A DNA stretch of 53,677 nucleotides from Muribaculaceae bacterium (GTDB lineage Bacteria; Bacteroidota; Bacteroidia; Bacteroidales; Muribaculaceae). The stretch lies in contig JAIDUH010000101.1 of NCBI GenBank assembly GCA_029060285.1, forward strand, positions 1-53,677, in the 5' to 3' direction. The translations under genes and the position numbers were made by a program. Under the pieces are notes generated by a model. That model saw only the letters and a list, made by a program, of their open reading frames with translations, was not told the DNA's origin and searched no databases. Within the stretch, counting starts at the first letter, position 1. Each line of letters begins with the position of its first letter. Of this stretch, positions 8,471 through 18,189 are shown one piece after another.

Positions 8471-9601
8471 ATGCGAAAAGTAGAAAAAATAAGGAAACCT
8501 TTCTTTTTGACAGCAAGAATTTTATATAGATATTTCTATGCAAGACCAATAGAGATAATTCGGCTGACAATGAACCTAAACCGTTGGTGTTCGCATAAAA
8601 GCTATTATCCTGAACTTAAACCAAAATCGAAGTTACGAATATACTTTGATCAAATCTTACAAGTATATAAATTTGGATATCCTAACGAATACTATTTCTC
8701 GTATGGTTTTGATGTGAAATCCTCCAAGCAAATGGACGAGTATTTCCATTATGGACCGTTTATGCAACTCCGTGATAAATACAATTTATCTCAGCATGGC
8801 TCCACATGTATTCTTAGAAACAAGTTTTTCTTCGGAATGTTTTGTGATTATTTAGGCATAAAATCTGGAGAAATACTTGGATTGTTAAGCGACAATAGAG
8901 TTTTCCAGCCATCTACAAAACAGTCTATTGTACTTGATGATTTTTGCAAATCAAATAATGGCGAATTCTTCGTCAAGAAGATTGACGGTGAGTGTGGAAA
9001 AGGGATATTTAAATTGCTACTGAAAGATGGGAATATATATTTGGATGGCAAAAATAGCGATGTTTCAGAAATAGACAATCTTTGCGAAAGAAGTACATAC
9101 ATTATTCAGAGGACTGTTGTGCAACATCCAGATATGGCTAAACTCCATCCTCAGTCGTTAAACACCATGCGCTTGGTAACGATAAAAAATATAAATACAG
9201 GTCAGATAAGCATTTTACCTTCCATACTTCGCATCGGTACGGGATCATCTTATGTTGATAATACTTCTCAGGGTGGAGTCGCGGTCGGAATAGATTTTTC
9301 TACAGGCAACCTTAAGACTCACGGATTTTTAAAGCCTCAATTTGGAGGAAGAGTTGATCGACATCCTGATTCCAACATCAAATTTGATGAATTTCAAATT
9401 CCATTCTTAAATCAAGCCATTGAACAAGCAAAATTTCTCCACTCTAAATTGCCGGACATTCACTCAATAGGGTGGGATATCGCAATTTCTCCAGAAGGTC
9501 CGGTTTTTATTGAAGGAAATGATAACTGGGAAATTAATGGACCTCAAATCTGCAACGGAGGATTAAAAAAACAATTCTTAGAATGTTTAGCTCTTTTCTA
9601 A
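8471..9601 (+). CDS. sugar-transfer associated ATP-grasp protein (second copy)
   Basis: A 376-residue paralogue of the preceding ATP-grasp protein. Shared landmarks in order: FFVKKIDGECGKGIFKLL (nucleotide lysine and glycine loop, around residues 167-184), SLNTMRLVTI, SQGGVAVGIDFSTG, and the terminal metal-site region GWDIAISPEGPVFIEGNDNW. These match the ATPgrasp_ST family. The two copies differ clearly along their lengths, so this is not a recent duplication, and they could add two different groups or act in sequence. A possible promoter precedes it and a gap of about 120 bases follows. Ligation of a carboxylate to an amine or sugar is expected from the superfamily; the substrate is unknown. 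Confidence 0.8.
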   Translation: MRKVEKIRKPFFLTARILYRYFYARPIEIIRLTMNLNRWCSHKSYYPELKPKSKLRIYFDQILQVYKFGYPNEYYFSYGFDVKSSKQMDEYFHYGPFMQLRDKYNLSQHGSTCILRNKFFFGMFCDYLGIKSGEILGLLSDNRVFQPSTKQSIVLDDFCKSNNGEFFVKKIDGECGKGIFKLLLKDGNIYLDGKNSDVSEIDNLCERSTYIIQRTVVQHPDMAKLHPQSLNTMRLVTIKNINTGQISILPSILRIGTGSSYVDNTSQGGVAVGIDFSTGNLKTHGFLKPQFGGRVDRHPDSNIKFDEFQIPFLNQAIEQAKFLHSKLPDIHSIGWDIAISPEGPVFIEGNDNWEINGPQICNGGLKKQFLECLALF

Positions 9602-9722
9602 ATATTTATACAGAAAAATAAGCAATACATTCTTATGATTAAAAAAGGAATGAAAGTTAATGTTAGATGTCTTAATAATTCAATCTCATAAAACAAGCGA
9701 GTGAAAATCGATAGTAAGCACT

Positions 9723-10535
9723 ATGATAGACAAAGAACAACAAGCGGAATTAAGAGCAAAATTCAATCCAGATGGTTCTGATTTGCGAAAGATGCAACTC
9801 AGGATGCTGGAGATGCTTAAGTATATTGATAAAATATGCCGTGAAAATGATATAAAATATTGGCTTTCATCTGGGACTTGTTTAGGTGCCATAAGACATG
9901 GTGGATTCATTCCTTGGGATGATGATGTAGATATTGAAATGTGTAAAAAAGACTACAAAAAACTGATTGATATTCTTAAGAAACAAAATAACGATTATAA
10001 ACTACAAGACCATTCACAAGATAATGAATATCTAGCGCCTTATGCTAAGTTACGTGATACTAAATCCTATTTAAAAGAGAGCAATACAAATGATATTCAT
10101 TATAAATATCGTGGAATATATATAGATATTTTTTGTATTGAACCATCATCTTCATTATGGATATTTAAATTAACATCAATCATACAATATAGATTTATAT
10201 ATAGTTTGGCTAAGATTAAAAATAATGTTTTGAGAAAAGTGTTAATATTCTTATTATTTCCATCAATTACTAAAATAATATATCCATTTTTTTCTTTGTT
10301 ATCTAAATATAATAGTAATAAATGGTTTAGGCATATTCCCGGAAGCGGATTCTTTAAAAGAAGACACAGACAAGATTTTGATATAATACTTAAAGTTCCT
10401 TTTGAAGATACTTTTTTACCAGTTCCAAAAGAATCTGATAGTTATTTAAAACGTTTATATGGAGAGTCATATATGTGTTTGCCACCTCTTGATTCTATAA
10501 AACCACACATTTCAAAGATAATGTTTTTTGAATGA
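9723..10535 (+). CDS. LicD family phosphotransferase
   Basis: A 270-residue protein with the LicD core at residues 48-73: LSSGTCLGAIRHGGFIPWDD then DVDIEM. The aspartates are the expected metal-binding residues of this nucleotidyltransferase-fold family. LicD enzymes move phosphocholine or a similar phospho-group from a CDP-activated donor to a cell-surface glycan. In this cluster the obvious donor-maker is the fused nucleotidyltransferase/PLP enzyme at 3050, so the two probably form one decoration pathway. From here to about 14500 the DNA is noticeably more AT-rich than the first genes of the cluster. Length is normal for LicD domains. Confidence 0.85.
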   Translation: MIDKEQQAELRAKFNPDGSDLRKMQLRMLEMLKYIDKICRENDIKYWLSSGTCLGAIRHGGFIPWDDDVDIEMCKKDYKKLIDILKKQNNDYKLQDHSQDNEYLAPYAKLRDTKSYLKESNTNDIHYKYRGIYIDIFCIEPSSSLWIFKLTSIIQYRFIYSLAKIKNNVLRKVLIFLLFPSITKIIYPFFSLLSKYNSNKWFRHIPGSGFFKRRHRQDFDIILKVPFEDTFLPVPKESDSYLKRLYGESYMCLPPLDSIKPHISKIMFFE

Positions 10536-10678
10536 TATACTTGATTGGTAATTATACTATTATCTAAGTCGCCCAAGTTATACCTATTATCCATCAATAT
10601 AGTAGTGCTTTCCAATTAAGTCTTTGGTATGGTTGAGAGATACAGATAATATTTTATATGTTACACTAAGAATAAACG

Positions 10679-11890
10679 ATGATTTTAGCATTTTTATTTA
10701 TTTGCGGAATCACTTATTTCAAAGGAAAAACACTAAATCCAATAAGAAGAAATCTGATATTATTATTTCTCTTATTATACTTAATAATCTCATTTCTTGA
10801 TATGCTATGGCTATTTAGTGTAGAGGAACGCCCATTGCATCCAAGTGATCCAACAGAATATTATGAAAAAGTGAAAGATCTAAACTTTACTCAGGTCTTA
10901 GATCTTGAGAGTAGTAATTCATTCTATTTTATTGTTAATTGGTTTCTTAATTTATTTTGGGATAATCCTTATTGGATTAGCATATGGGTTAAAATTGATA
11001 ACTGTTTATTAGCAGTTTTTATATATCTCCTTTTAACTCATAATAGGCACAACGTAACAAAATGGGATTATATTTTAATGCTTAATCCTTATATGATATT
11101 GACCATTAATAGAAATGTCAGAGATCTATACATCATTCTATTTGTGTTAGTTATTCTTATCGGTCTTCATACAATAAAAAACTTAAGGTTGCCAAAAATT
11201 TGTGTTTTATGTGCAATATTTTCTTTGTCCATTACGAGAATAATATTATTTGCACCAATTTTAGCAGTATGGTTATTTCAGAAGTGGAACACTCTTAGTA
11301 AGAAGATGCGCTACTTTGGAGTGTTAATAGTCGTTGTTGCTATCTTTTGCGCCTTTACCTTCATAATGAAGACTATGGTAAATCAGATGGTTAGTAGTAT
11401 GGATTTTGGTGGTGAAAATATTGAAGAATTGATGCCTTTAATTTCCGGCAATTATTCATTAGGATCTTTTGTCGCTTTATTTAAAAGATTATTAATCGCA
11501 ACCTTTGTTTTCGTTTTCACTCCAAATCCAATTAATTTTTTTAATAGTTGGATGACAACTATGAATGACATTGGCGGAAGTAATATATATACAGGTATTG
11601 ATAATTTCATAATTCTCATAGGAAGTTTATATTATTATATTTTTATTGTCCCCTATATTTTTTATTGCATTTTTCGTATCAGGACTATTAACAAATCATT
11701 AATTCTATTCACAGTTATCTTTTCAATATTATATATTATAAGTTATTTAGGTCAAACTGATATAAGGAATCACAATACTGCAATTTTCTTTTTTATAGTA
11801 AGTCTAATGAATTCCCACTCAGCGATAAAACTAAAGACAAAAGATTATCTTTTGTCTTTAGGGGCTTGTTTTGGTCTAAGTATAATATAA
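10679..11890 (+). CDS. Wzy-like polysaccharide polymerase
   Basis: A 403-residue membrane protein with about ten hydrophobic segments and one longer polar loop containing SDPTEYYEKVKDLNFTQVL. The topology, length and position (between LicD and WecB in a glycan cluster with a Wzx flippase) fit an O-antigen or capsule polymerase of the Wzy/EpsG type. These enzymes join flipped repeat units on the periplasmic face. Wzy proteins are poorly conserved, so the call rests on topology and context. The DNA is very AT-rich. It ends 13 bases before the next start. Confidence 0.7.
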   Translation: MILAFLFICGITYFKGKTLNPIRRNLILLFLLLYLIISFLDMLWLFSVEERPLHPSDPTEYYEKVKDLNFTQVLDLESSNSFYFIVNWFLNLFWDNPYWISIWVKIDNCLLAVFIYLLLTHNRHNVTKWDYILMLNPYMILTINRNVRDLYIILFVLVILIGLHTIKNLRLPKICVLCAIFSLSITRIILFAPILAVWLFQKWNTLSKKMRYFGVLIVVVAIFCAFTFIMKTMVNQMVSSMDFGGENIEELMPLISGNYSLGSFVALFKRLLIATFVFVFTPNPINFFNSWMTTMNDIGGSNIYTGIDNFIILIGSLYYYIFIVPYIFYCIFRIRTINKSLILFTVIFSILYIISYLGQTDIRNHNTAIFFFIVSLMNSHSAIKLKTKDYLLSLGACFGLSII

Positions 11891-11903
11891 AACATTAAAA
11901 AAC

Positions 11904-13055
11904 ATGAAAAAAATAATGCTTGTATTTGGTACTCGTCCAGAGGCAATTAAGATGGCACCTTTGGTAAAAGAGTTTCAAAAGTATCCAATGTATTTCAAGA
12001 CCATAGTTTGTGTGACAGGTCAGCATCGGGAAATGCTAGATCAAGTCTTACAAATATTTGAGATTACCCCTGACTATGATCTTAATATAATGAAGCATGG
12101 ACAAGATTTGTATGATGTGACCGCACGAGTACTCATAGGAATGCGTGAAGTTCTGCTAGAAACAAAGCCAGATGTTGTGCTCGTTCATGGAGATACAACT
12201 ACCTCGACAGCGGCTGCATTAGCAGCATTTTATCAGCAGATTCCAGTTGGTCACGTTGAGGCAGGTCTTCGTACTCATAATATTTATTCTCCATGGCCTG
12301 AGGAAATGAATCGTCAGATAACAGGAAGAATCGCTGAATATGATTTTGCACCTACACCTTTAAGCAGAGAAAATCTGATCAAAGAGAATGTGGATAAAGA
12401 AAAAATTACTGTCACAGGTAATACTGTTATTGATGCTCTTTATATGGTTGTAGATAAAATTAAGAACAATCCAGAACTTAGTATGGAACTCAAAAATGTT
12501 CTTAAGTCTGCCGGATACGATGTAGAGAGGTTGTCTAATGGTAAAAAACTTGTGCTTATTACTGGGCATCGACGTGAAAACTTTGGAGATGGTTTTATTT
12601 CCATATGCAATGCTATAAAAGCTCTTACGGATAAGTATCCGGGGGTTGACTTCGTATACCCAATGCATCTTAATCCTAATGTTCGAAAGCCCATTCATAA
12701 AGTGTTTGGTGAAGATCTTAAGGGGCTTGGAAACATGTTCTTTATCGAACCGCTCGAATATCTCTCTTTTGTATATTTGATGGAGAAATCTAATGTTGTG
12801 CTCACTGATAGCGGTGGTATTCAGGAAGAGGCGCCAGGGCTTGGTAAACCAGTACTTGTAATGCGTGATACAACAGAAAGACCGGAAGCACTAACTGCCG
12901 GAACAGTGAAACTTGTCGGAACGAATTATGATAATATAATCAACGAAGTGTCACATCTTCTTGATGATGAAAAATATTATAATACTATGTCACAAGCCAT
13001 CAATCCATATGGAGACGGGAAAGCTTGTGAAAGAATAATTTCTCGCTTTACTTGA
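11904..13055 (+). CDS. wecB: UDP-N-acetylglucosamine 2-epimerase
   Basis: A 383-residue cytoplasmic enzyme that interconverts UDP-GlcNAc and UDP-ManNAc. Landmarks in order: FGTRPEAIKMAPLVKEF at the start, TGQHREMLDQV, VHGDTTTS, VEAGLRT, EEMNRQ, GHRRENFG and DSGGIQEEAPGLGKPVLVMR. These are the conserved substrate and UDP-binding elements of the non-hydrolysing WecB/MnaA family, and the length is normal. It implies ManNAc, or a derivative such as ManNAcA, in the repeat unit, but no UDP-ManNAc dehydrogenase (WecC) is in the window. The next gene begins within a few bases of its stop. Confidence 0.95.
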   Translation: MKKIMLVFGTRPEAIKMAPLVKEFQKYPMYFKTIVCVTGQHREMLDQVLQIFEITPDYDLNIMKHGQDLYDVTARVLIGMREVLLETKPDVVLVHGDTTTSTAAALAAFYQQIPVGHVEAGLRTHNIYSPWPEEMNRQITGRIAEYDFAPTPLSRENLIKENVDKEKITVTGNTVIDALYMVVDKIKNNPELSMELKNVLKSAGYDVERLSNGKKLVLITGHRRENFGDGFISICNAIKALTDKYPGVDFVYPMHLNPNVRKPIHKVFGEDLKGLGNMFFIEPLEYLSFVYLMEKSNVVLTDSGGIQEEAPGLGKPVLVMRDTTERPEALTAGTVKLVGTNYDNIINEVSHLLDDEKYYNTMSQAINPYGDGKACERIISRFT

Positions 13056-13057
13056 TT

Positions 13058-14290
13058 ATGGCAAACATTTTATTTATAGCTCCAAGTTCTTATCCTCTTA
13101 ATGGCCCTGAGGCATATGTAAATGCTAAAGTAGTAAAAATTTTATCGGAAGCTGGCCATATTATTGATATAGTGAGTTTAAAATCAGAAAGACGGGATCG
13201 ACATTATCCTCCAGAATCAAATAATTTTTATTTCCAAAAAGCAAACTCCATTAATGTTGTAAAAGTAAATACTGGTAAAAATATTTCAACTGTTTTAAAT
13301 CATATTGGGTGTTTTCTTAAGACAGGATTCGTTTATAAGGGTAGCGATTGGGCTTTCAAAGCTATAAAAAAGTGCGAAGAATTAGTCAGGAAAAATGACT
13401 ATGAGTTCATATATACATACGACTATCCTTCTGAAATAGTAGGTTTATATCTAACTAAGAAGTATAAAATAAAATGGGTAGCAACATGGAATGATCCTTA
13501 CATAATGCAAAAATATCCAAAGCCATATGGTAATGGAATAAATGCAAACATTCCAGCAAATAGATTAAAACTAATTAAAGAGATAGGAAAATGGACTTAT
13601 AAAAACATTTTTCCTAATGAAAGATTAAGAGATTATATGTTGAGGTACATGGATACAATGAATCCAGATTCTTGTATAATCTCTCCACATATTGTATTAG
13701 AAGATTATGTCACTAATAATAAGCATAAATCTAAGATTTTAAGGATGGTTCATTCGGGCTCAATAGGTAAAGAACGAGATCCTAGAAATTTTTTCATTGC
13801 TTTGCATAATATATTAAAAAAGAACCCAGATTATAAAATAGAGGTCACGTTCTTAGGAATAAATGATAGAGGGAAACCCGAATACATTGAAAACTTAATT
13901 CGAGAGTTAGATCTTGAGAATGTAATCAAGTTCCATCCGCCAATTCCTTATTCTCAAAGTCTAGAGTTTATTAGAGATTATGATATTTGTTTAATCATTG
14001 AAGCACAATGTGAGGAAGGAATCTTTTTGCCCAGTAAGGTTGCTGATTACCTTCAAGCGTTAAAATCAATATTCTCATTAAGCCCTAATACTGGAGTCTT
14101 GAATGACTTGTGGAATAACAAGCTAATTCCATATTTTGGAGATATAGCCTCTGTACAGTCAATAGAAAATGAAATAGAGGTTATAATATCGGATTATAAT
14201 AATCAATCACTAAAATTTGAATCAAAAGCGATAAGTTACTTTGGAAATAAAAGAGTTTGTCAAATCCACACAGATTTATTATCAAAATGA
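13058..14290 (+). CDS. glycosyltransferase family 4 protein
   Basis: A 410-residue protein read from ATG 13058, just after the wecB stop; an in-frame TTG at 13052 is less likely. The N-terminus ANILFIAPSSYPLNGPEAYV is a typical GT-B Rossmann start of family 4 retaining glycosyltransferases. The C-terminal half has the nucleotide-sugar region with HSGSIGKERDPRNF, KVEV-like strands and an acidic patch near LIIEAQCEEGIFLPSKVADY, where the conserved glutamates of the family are expected. It would add one sugar of the repeat unit at the inner-membrane face. Donor and linkage cannot be read. A 230-base AT-rich gap follows. Confidence 0.8.
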   Translation: MANILFIAPSSYPLNGPEAYVNAKVVKILSEAGHIIDIVSLKSERRDRHYPPESNNFYFQKANSINVVKVNTGKNISTVLNHIGCFLKTGFVYKGSDWAFKAIKKCEELVRKNDYEFIYTYDYPSEIVGLYLTKKYKIKWVATWNDPYIMQKYPKPYGNGINANIPANRLKLIKEIGKWTYKNIFPNERLRDYMLRYMDTMNPDSCIISPHIVLEDYVTNNKHKSKILRMVHSGSIGKERDPRNFFIALHNILKKNPDYKIEVTFLGINDRGKPEYIENLIRELDLENVIKFHPPIPYSQSLEFIRDYDICLIIEAQCEEGIFLPSKVADYLQALKSIFSLSPNTGVLNDLWNNKLIPYFGDIASVQSIENEIEVIISDYNNQSLKFESKAISYFGNKRVCQIHTDLLSK

Positions 14291-14520
14291 ACTGAAAATA
14301 ATCTTAATATTTTTTAATTTGTTATCTATGCAATCATTTCTCTCAAGTTATTAATTAAGAATTTGAGCATATGATTTATGTATTGAAAAATTGTTATAAA
14401 TTTCTCAAACCTTCTATTAGTAACTATGCAGTCATGTAAATCTGTTTATTTAACCGGCATAAAACCGAATGTTCTTTAGGTTTGAAATTACCCAAATAGA
14501 ATTAAGATTTTAAGTTATAT

Positions 14521-15198
14521 ATGAAATCTTTAATGAGTGCGATTATTGAGAAGATCTCCGGGATAAAATTGGATTCGTCTGTTCCTTTAGGATACTTATA
14601 CAGGTTTATAGTAGATAAAATTATTGACAGATTGTATGGCTCCATTCGTTTACAAACATTTAAACCCGTCTACATATCTCCGAGAGTTACAATTAAAGGT
14701 AGAAGATTCATAAAATTTGGTAATAATTTATTTATATCAAAAGGGTGTCATATAGATGCTCTGGGTTCTGAAGGTATAAAATTAGGAGATAGGGTGTCTT
14801 TTGGACTGAATACAACAATGATTGTTACTGGATCTTTACGACAAATAGGGAGAGGTATTATTATAGGAAATAATGTAGGTTTAGGTTCTCATGGTTATTA
14901 TGGAGGGGCTGGGCGAGTAGAGATTGGAGACGATACCATCTTCGGTAATTATGTTAGTGTTCATCCTGAAAATCATAATTATGATAGCTTAGAGACGCCT
15001 ATAAGATTACAAGGAGTTAACCATAAAGGGATAACGATTGGTAAAGGATGTTGGATTGGAGCTAAAGCAACAATTCTTGATGGTGCAGATATTGGAGACG
15101 GGTGCATTGTTGCTGCAGGTGCAGTTGTTAGAGGAAAAATTCCTCCAAATTCTATAATTGGTGGTGTGCCTGCCAAGATAATTAAAATGCGAACTTAA
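14521..15198 (+). CDS. hexapeptide-repeat acyltransferase
   Basis: A 225-residue protein with many isoleucine-rich hexapeptide steps between residues 55 and 215 (for example IKLGDRVSFG, IIIGNNVGLG, ITIGKGCWIG, ATILDGADIGDGCIV), forming a left-handed beta-helix. The ending VVRGKIPPNSIIGGVPAKII is the usual cap of the WcaF/maltose O-acetyltransferase group. A histidine in VHPENHNYD is a likely catalytic base. It probably acetylates a sugar of the polysaccharide using acetyl-CoA. It is 12 bases from the following glycosyltransferase. The 55-residue N-terminal extension is helical and could contact membrane or partner enzymes. Confidence 0.85.
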   Translation: MKSLMSAIIEKISGIKLDSSVPLGYLYRFIVDKIIDRLYGSIRLQTFKPVYISPRVTIKGRRFIKFGNNLFISKGCHIDALGSEGIKLGDRVSFGLNTTMIVTGSLRQIGRGIIIGNNVGLGSHGYYGGAGRVEIGDDTIFGNYVSVHPENHNYDSLETPIRLQGVNHKGITIGKGCWIGAKATILDGADIGDGCIVAAGAVVRGKIPPNSIIGGVPAKIIKMRT

Positions 15199-15210
15199 GG
15201 AAATTCTTTT

Positions 15211-16578
15211 ATGAATATTCTCCATTACACTATTGGTCTTCCTCCTTATAGACATGGAGGAAGTATTCAGTATGCAAATGATCTGATACAAGAACAAAGT
15301 AAAAATAATAATGTGTTTGCTTTGACTTGCGGAGATACTTTATTTAAACCATCAAAAGTAATTATCAAATTTAAATATCAAAAAGACAATATAAAAGTAT
15401 ATTCATTAGAGAATCCAATAACACCCACATTGATTTATGGAACATCAAACCCTAAATCTCAACATAAATCACTAAAAATTGATTATAACAACATAAAGAG
15501 ATTTATAGAAGACAATAATATTGAAGTATTACATATGCATACCCTAATGGGTATGCATCAAGATATTATCAAATATATAAAGCATTTAGGTGTGAAAATA
15601 TTCTATACAACACACGATTTCCACGGTATATGTCCTCACTATAACTTACTTGATTATGAGGGCAACTTATGTCATTCTGTATCTTCTATTAGGTGTGCCA
15701 TATGTAATTTGCAAGAACCGTCTGAAATATTTCTTAAATTAGTAAATTCTTCTTTATTTCAAAAACTTAAATCAAGGGGAATTCTTAATACATTCATAAA
15801 ATCAAAACCTCACTTTATACACCAGAAAGAAATTTGCCTATCCTCCAAAGATTATGAAAAAGCTCAAAAAAAGTCTGAAGAGTACGATGACTTAATTGAA
15901 TATTACAAAGAATATCTAAGTCTTTTTGATAAAATACACTTCAATAGTCAGCAGACTAAAGACATAATAACATCTTTTATCCCATCTGCGAAAGGTGAAG
16001 TTGTTAATGTAATAACAAGTGGGATAAAGGATAAAAGAAGATTAGTATCCCCCTCTCAAACAATTGCACTTGGGTTTATAGGTAGCCTAAATGACTACAA
16101 GGGTTTTCCAATTCTTAAACGCGCAATAGTAGAATTAAAAAATGAAAATATCAATAATTTATTTATAAAAGTGTATGGAAATGATAAAGTGGGTATAGAC
16201 GAAGAATGTAACAATATTGAGTATTACCCCTCCTATAAATACGATGAGCTTTCAGATATTTTATATAATTTAGATGGAGTAATAGTTCCCTCTAAGTGGT
16301 ACGAAACTTTTAGTCTTGTTACCCTTGAATCTCTCGCTCACGGTCGTCCGGTATTTGTATCTGATCACGTGGGAGCTAAAGATATCGTAGCGCAATACTA
16401 CCCTAAAGGTATTTTTTCTACCCCAGAACAATTAAAAACACTTCTACGGCAAATTTCATCTGATACTTCAATTCTTACAGAATACTCCCATTTGATACTT
16501 GAGAATCCGTGGCCATTCAGCATTAAAAATCATGTCTCCGATATGTTAAAATTTTACAAAATAGATAATCATGAATGA
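15211..16578 (+). CDS. glycosyltransferase family 4 protein
   Basis: A 455-residue GT-B glycosyltransferase. The N-terminus ILHYTIGLPPYRHGGSIQYA has the glycine-rich acceptor loop. TTHDFHGICPHYNLLDYEG followed by C...C..C (HSVSSIRCAICNL) is a cysteine-containing segment common in this subgroup. The donor region includes LGFIGSLNDYKGFPILKRAI and, near the end, VPSKWYETFSLVTLESLAHG with the conserved ExxxxxxxE-type glutamates. Its stop overlaps the next start by 8 bases. It is expected to add one residue of the repeat unit in the cytoplasm; sugar specificity is unknown. Confidence 0.85.
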   Translation: MNILHYTIGLPPYRHGGSIQYANDLIQEQSKNNNVFALTCGDTLFKPSKVIIKFKYQKDNIKVYSLENPITPTLIYGTSNPKSQHKSLKIDYNNIKRFIEDNNIEVLHMHTLMGMHQDIIKYIKHLGVKIFYTTHDFHGICPHYNLLDYEGNLCHSVSSIRCAICNLQEPSEIFLKLVNSSLFQKLKSRGILNTFIKSKPHFIHQKEICLSSKDYEKAQKKSEEYDDLIEYYKEYLSLFDKIHFNSQQTKDIITSFIPSAKGEVVNVITSGIKDKRRLVSPSQTIALGFIGSLNDYKGFPILKRAIVELKNENINNLFIKVYGNDKVGIDEECNNIEYYPSYKYDELSDILYNLDGVIVPSKWYETFSLVTLESLAHGRPVFVSDHVGAKDIVAQYYPKGIFSTPEQLKTLLRQISSDTSILTEYSHLILENPWPFSIKNHVSDMLKFYKIDNHE

Positions 16579-17029
16579 TCAAACTCTAATTTCAAAACCT
16601 CCATATAACTTAAAAAGAATATTCAGTAAGATTTGTATGGTAGTTTCTACATTTCCTCTTTTACCTCCATATTTTCGTTTCAAATTTTTACAATGGGGCG
16701 GAGTAAGATTTAGAGGAAGGTGTTATATCGGTGGCAATGTGGAATTTGATGGTATTTATCCAAATCTTATACAAATTGGTCAAGGATGTATTATAACAAC
16801 AGGTACACACATATTATCACATTTTTTTAACACGTCTGATCGACGATTCTATGCCGGAAAAATTAAAATTGGGAATCGTGTATTTATTGGCATGAACACT
16901 TTAATTGTAAATTCTGTGACAATTGGAGATGATTCAGTGATTGCTGCAGGTAGCGTAATAACAAAAGACATTCCAGCTAAGGAAGTCTGGGGAGGAAATC
17001 CAGCCAAATTTATAAAGAAATTATCATAA
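16571..17029 (+). CDS. hexapeptide-repeat acyltransferase, short
   Basis: A 152-residue acyltransferase overlapping the preceding glycosyltransferase by 8 bases. It carries left-handed beta-helix steps (VEFDGIYPNLIQIGQGCIIT, KIGNRVFIGMNTLIVN, VTIGDDSVIAAGSVITKDI) and the cap VWGGNPAKFIKKLS. This is the serine/maltose O-acetyltransferase-like group. With the protein at 14521 it gives two predicted O- or N-acylation steps on the polysaccharide. The N-terminal 40 residues include a hydrophobic segment (ICMVVSTFPLLPPYF) that could bind the membrane. Confidence 0.85.
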   Translation: MNDQTLISKPPYNLKRIFSKICMVVSTFPLLPPYFRFKFLQWGGVRFRGRCYIGGNVEFDGIYPNLIQIGQGCIITTGTHILSHFFNTSDRRFYAGKIKIGNRVFIGMNTLIVNSVTIGDDSVIAAGSVITKDIPAKEVWGGNPAKFIKKLS

Positions 17030-17033
17030 ACAT

Positions 17034-18119
17034 ATGAAAGTCGCAATAATTGGCACAGTTGGAGTACCAGCTAAATACGGTGGTTTTGAGACTTTGGTTG
17101 AGCAGTTGGTTAAACACAATTCTTCGGATGAAATTCAGTATGCCGTATACTGCAGTAAAAAGTCGTATGATGATGAGCGATGGGTATACAATGGTGCAAA
17201 GACCGAGTATGTAAACCTTAATGCCAATGGAATGCAAAGTGTGCTTTATGATATAATATCTCTTATCAAAGCTTCTCGTAAAAGTAATGCCGTGCTTATT
17301 CTTGGAGTTTCAGGATGCTCTTTCCTTCCTGTCTTTAGGTTGTTTTCTAAAAAGAAACTTATCATAAATATAGATGGACTTGAACACCGTCGAGATAAAT
17401 GGAATAAATGGGCAAAAAGATTCCTTAAATTTTCAGAAAAAAAAGCCGTAAAGTATGGTGATATAATCATTTCTGACAATAAAGGTATTGCCGATTACGT
17501 AAATGATGAATATGGCGTCAATTCAGAACTTATCGCTTATGGAGGAGATCAAGTTCTCCAGAATCTGAACCAAGATGAGTGTGATGATATCTTGTCGAGC
17601 TACGGATTGAGATCAAAGGATTATTCCCTCGGCATTTGTCGCATAGAACCGGAAAATAATGTTCATGTTGTTCTTGAAGCATACAGCAAGATGCCCGATA
17701 AAAAATTAGTATTTATCGGCAATTGGCAGAAAAGTCAATATGGAAAGGACTTGATAAAGCAGTATTCAAAACATCATAACATCAAGTTGCTTCCGGCTCA
17801 ATATGATTTAAAAGTTTTGCATGCATTGCGAACCAACTGTAGCTTTTACCTCCACGGTCATAGTGCAGGTGGAACCAACCCTTCACTTGTGGAGGCAATG
17901 TTCTTTGGCGTCCCAATCATCGCTTTTGACTGCGTGTATAATAGGGAATCTACAGAACATAAGGCCAATTACTTCAAGTCTGCCGATGCACTTATTTCTA
18001 TTATTTCGTCTGATAAGATCAACTTTGAAAAGAACGGAGAAGATATGAGCGAGATTGCAGACAGACGTTACCGTTGGTCTACCATAGCACGCCAATACGA
18101 GGCTTTATACTCCAAATAG
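17034..18119 (+). CDS. DUF1972-type glycosyltransferase
   Basis: A 361-residue GT-B protein. The start [20 protein letters not shown] is diagnostic of the DUF1972 N-terminal domain found in rhamnosyltransferase-like family 4 enzymes. The C-terminal donor domain has [20 protein letters not shown] and [19 protein letters not shown], with the acidic residue expected to hold the donor. Because rfbA and rfbC follow immediately, rhamnose transfer is a sensible guess, not shown. It is 4 bases from the preceding acyltransferase stop. Confidence 0.85.
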   Translation: MKVAIIGTVGVPAKYGGFETLVEQLVKHNSSDEIQYAVYCSKKSYDDERWVYNGAKTEYVNLNANGMQSVLYDIISLIKASRKSNAVLILGVSGCSFLPVFRLFSKKKLIINIDGLEHRRDKWNKWAKRFLKFSEKKAVKYGDIIISDNKGIADYVNDEYGVNSELIAYGGDQVLQNLNQDECDDILSSYGLRSKDYSLGICRIEPENNVHVVLEAYSKMPDKKLVFIGNWQKSQYGKDLIKQYSKHHNIKLLPAQYDLKVLHALRTNCSFYLHGHSAGGTNPSLVEAMFFGVPIIAFDCVYNRESTEHKANYFKSADALISIISSDKINFEKNGEDMSEIADRRYRWSTIARQYEALYSK

Positions 18120-18189
18120 TATTATTGCTTATTCCCAATACACTGATCATATTCCTTATATTTGTATTTCCCACTCTCAACAAAATCCC

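Noticed and set aside
9635-9691. 18-codon frame before licD
   Set aside because: Too short, no recognised pattern, and in AT-rich DNA where such frames are expected by chance.
3050-10535. Classical aminoethylphosphonate pathway
   Set aside because: No PEP mutase or phosphonopyruvate decarboxylase is in the window, so the phosphonate reading cannot be asserted from this sequence alone.
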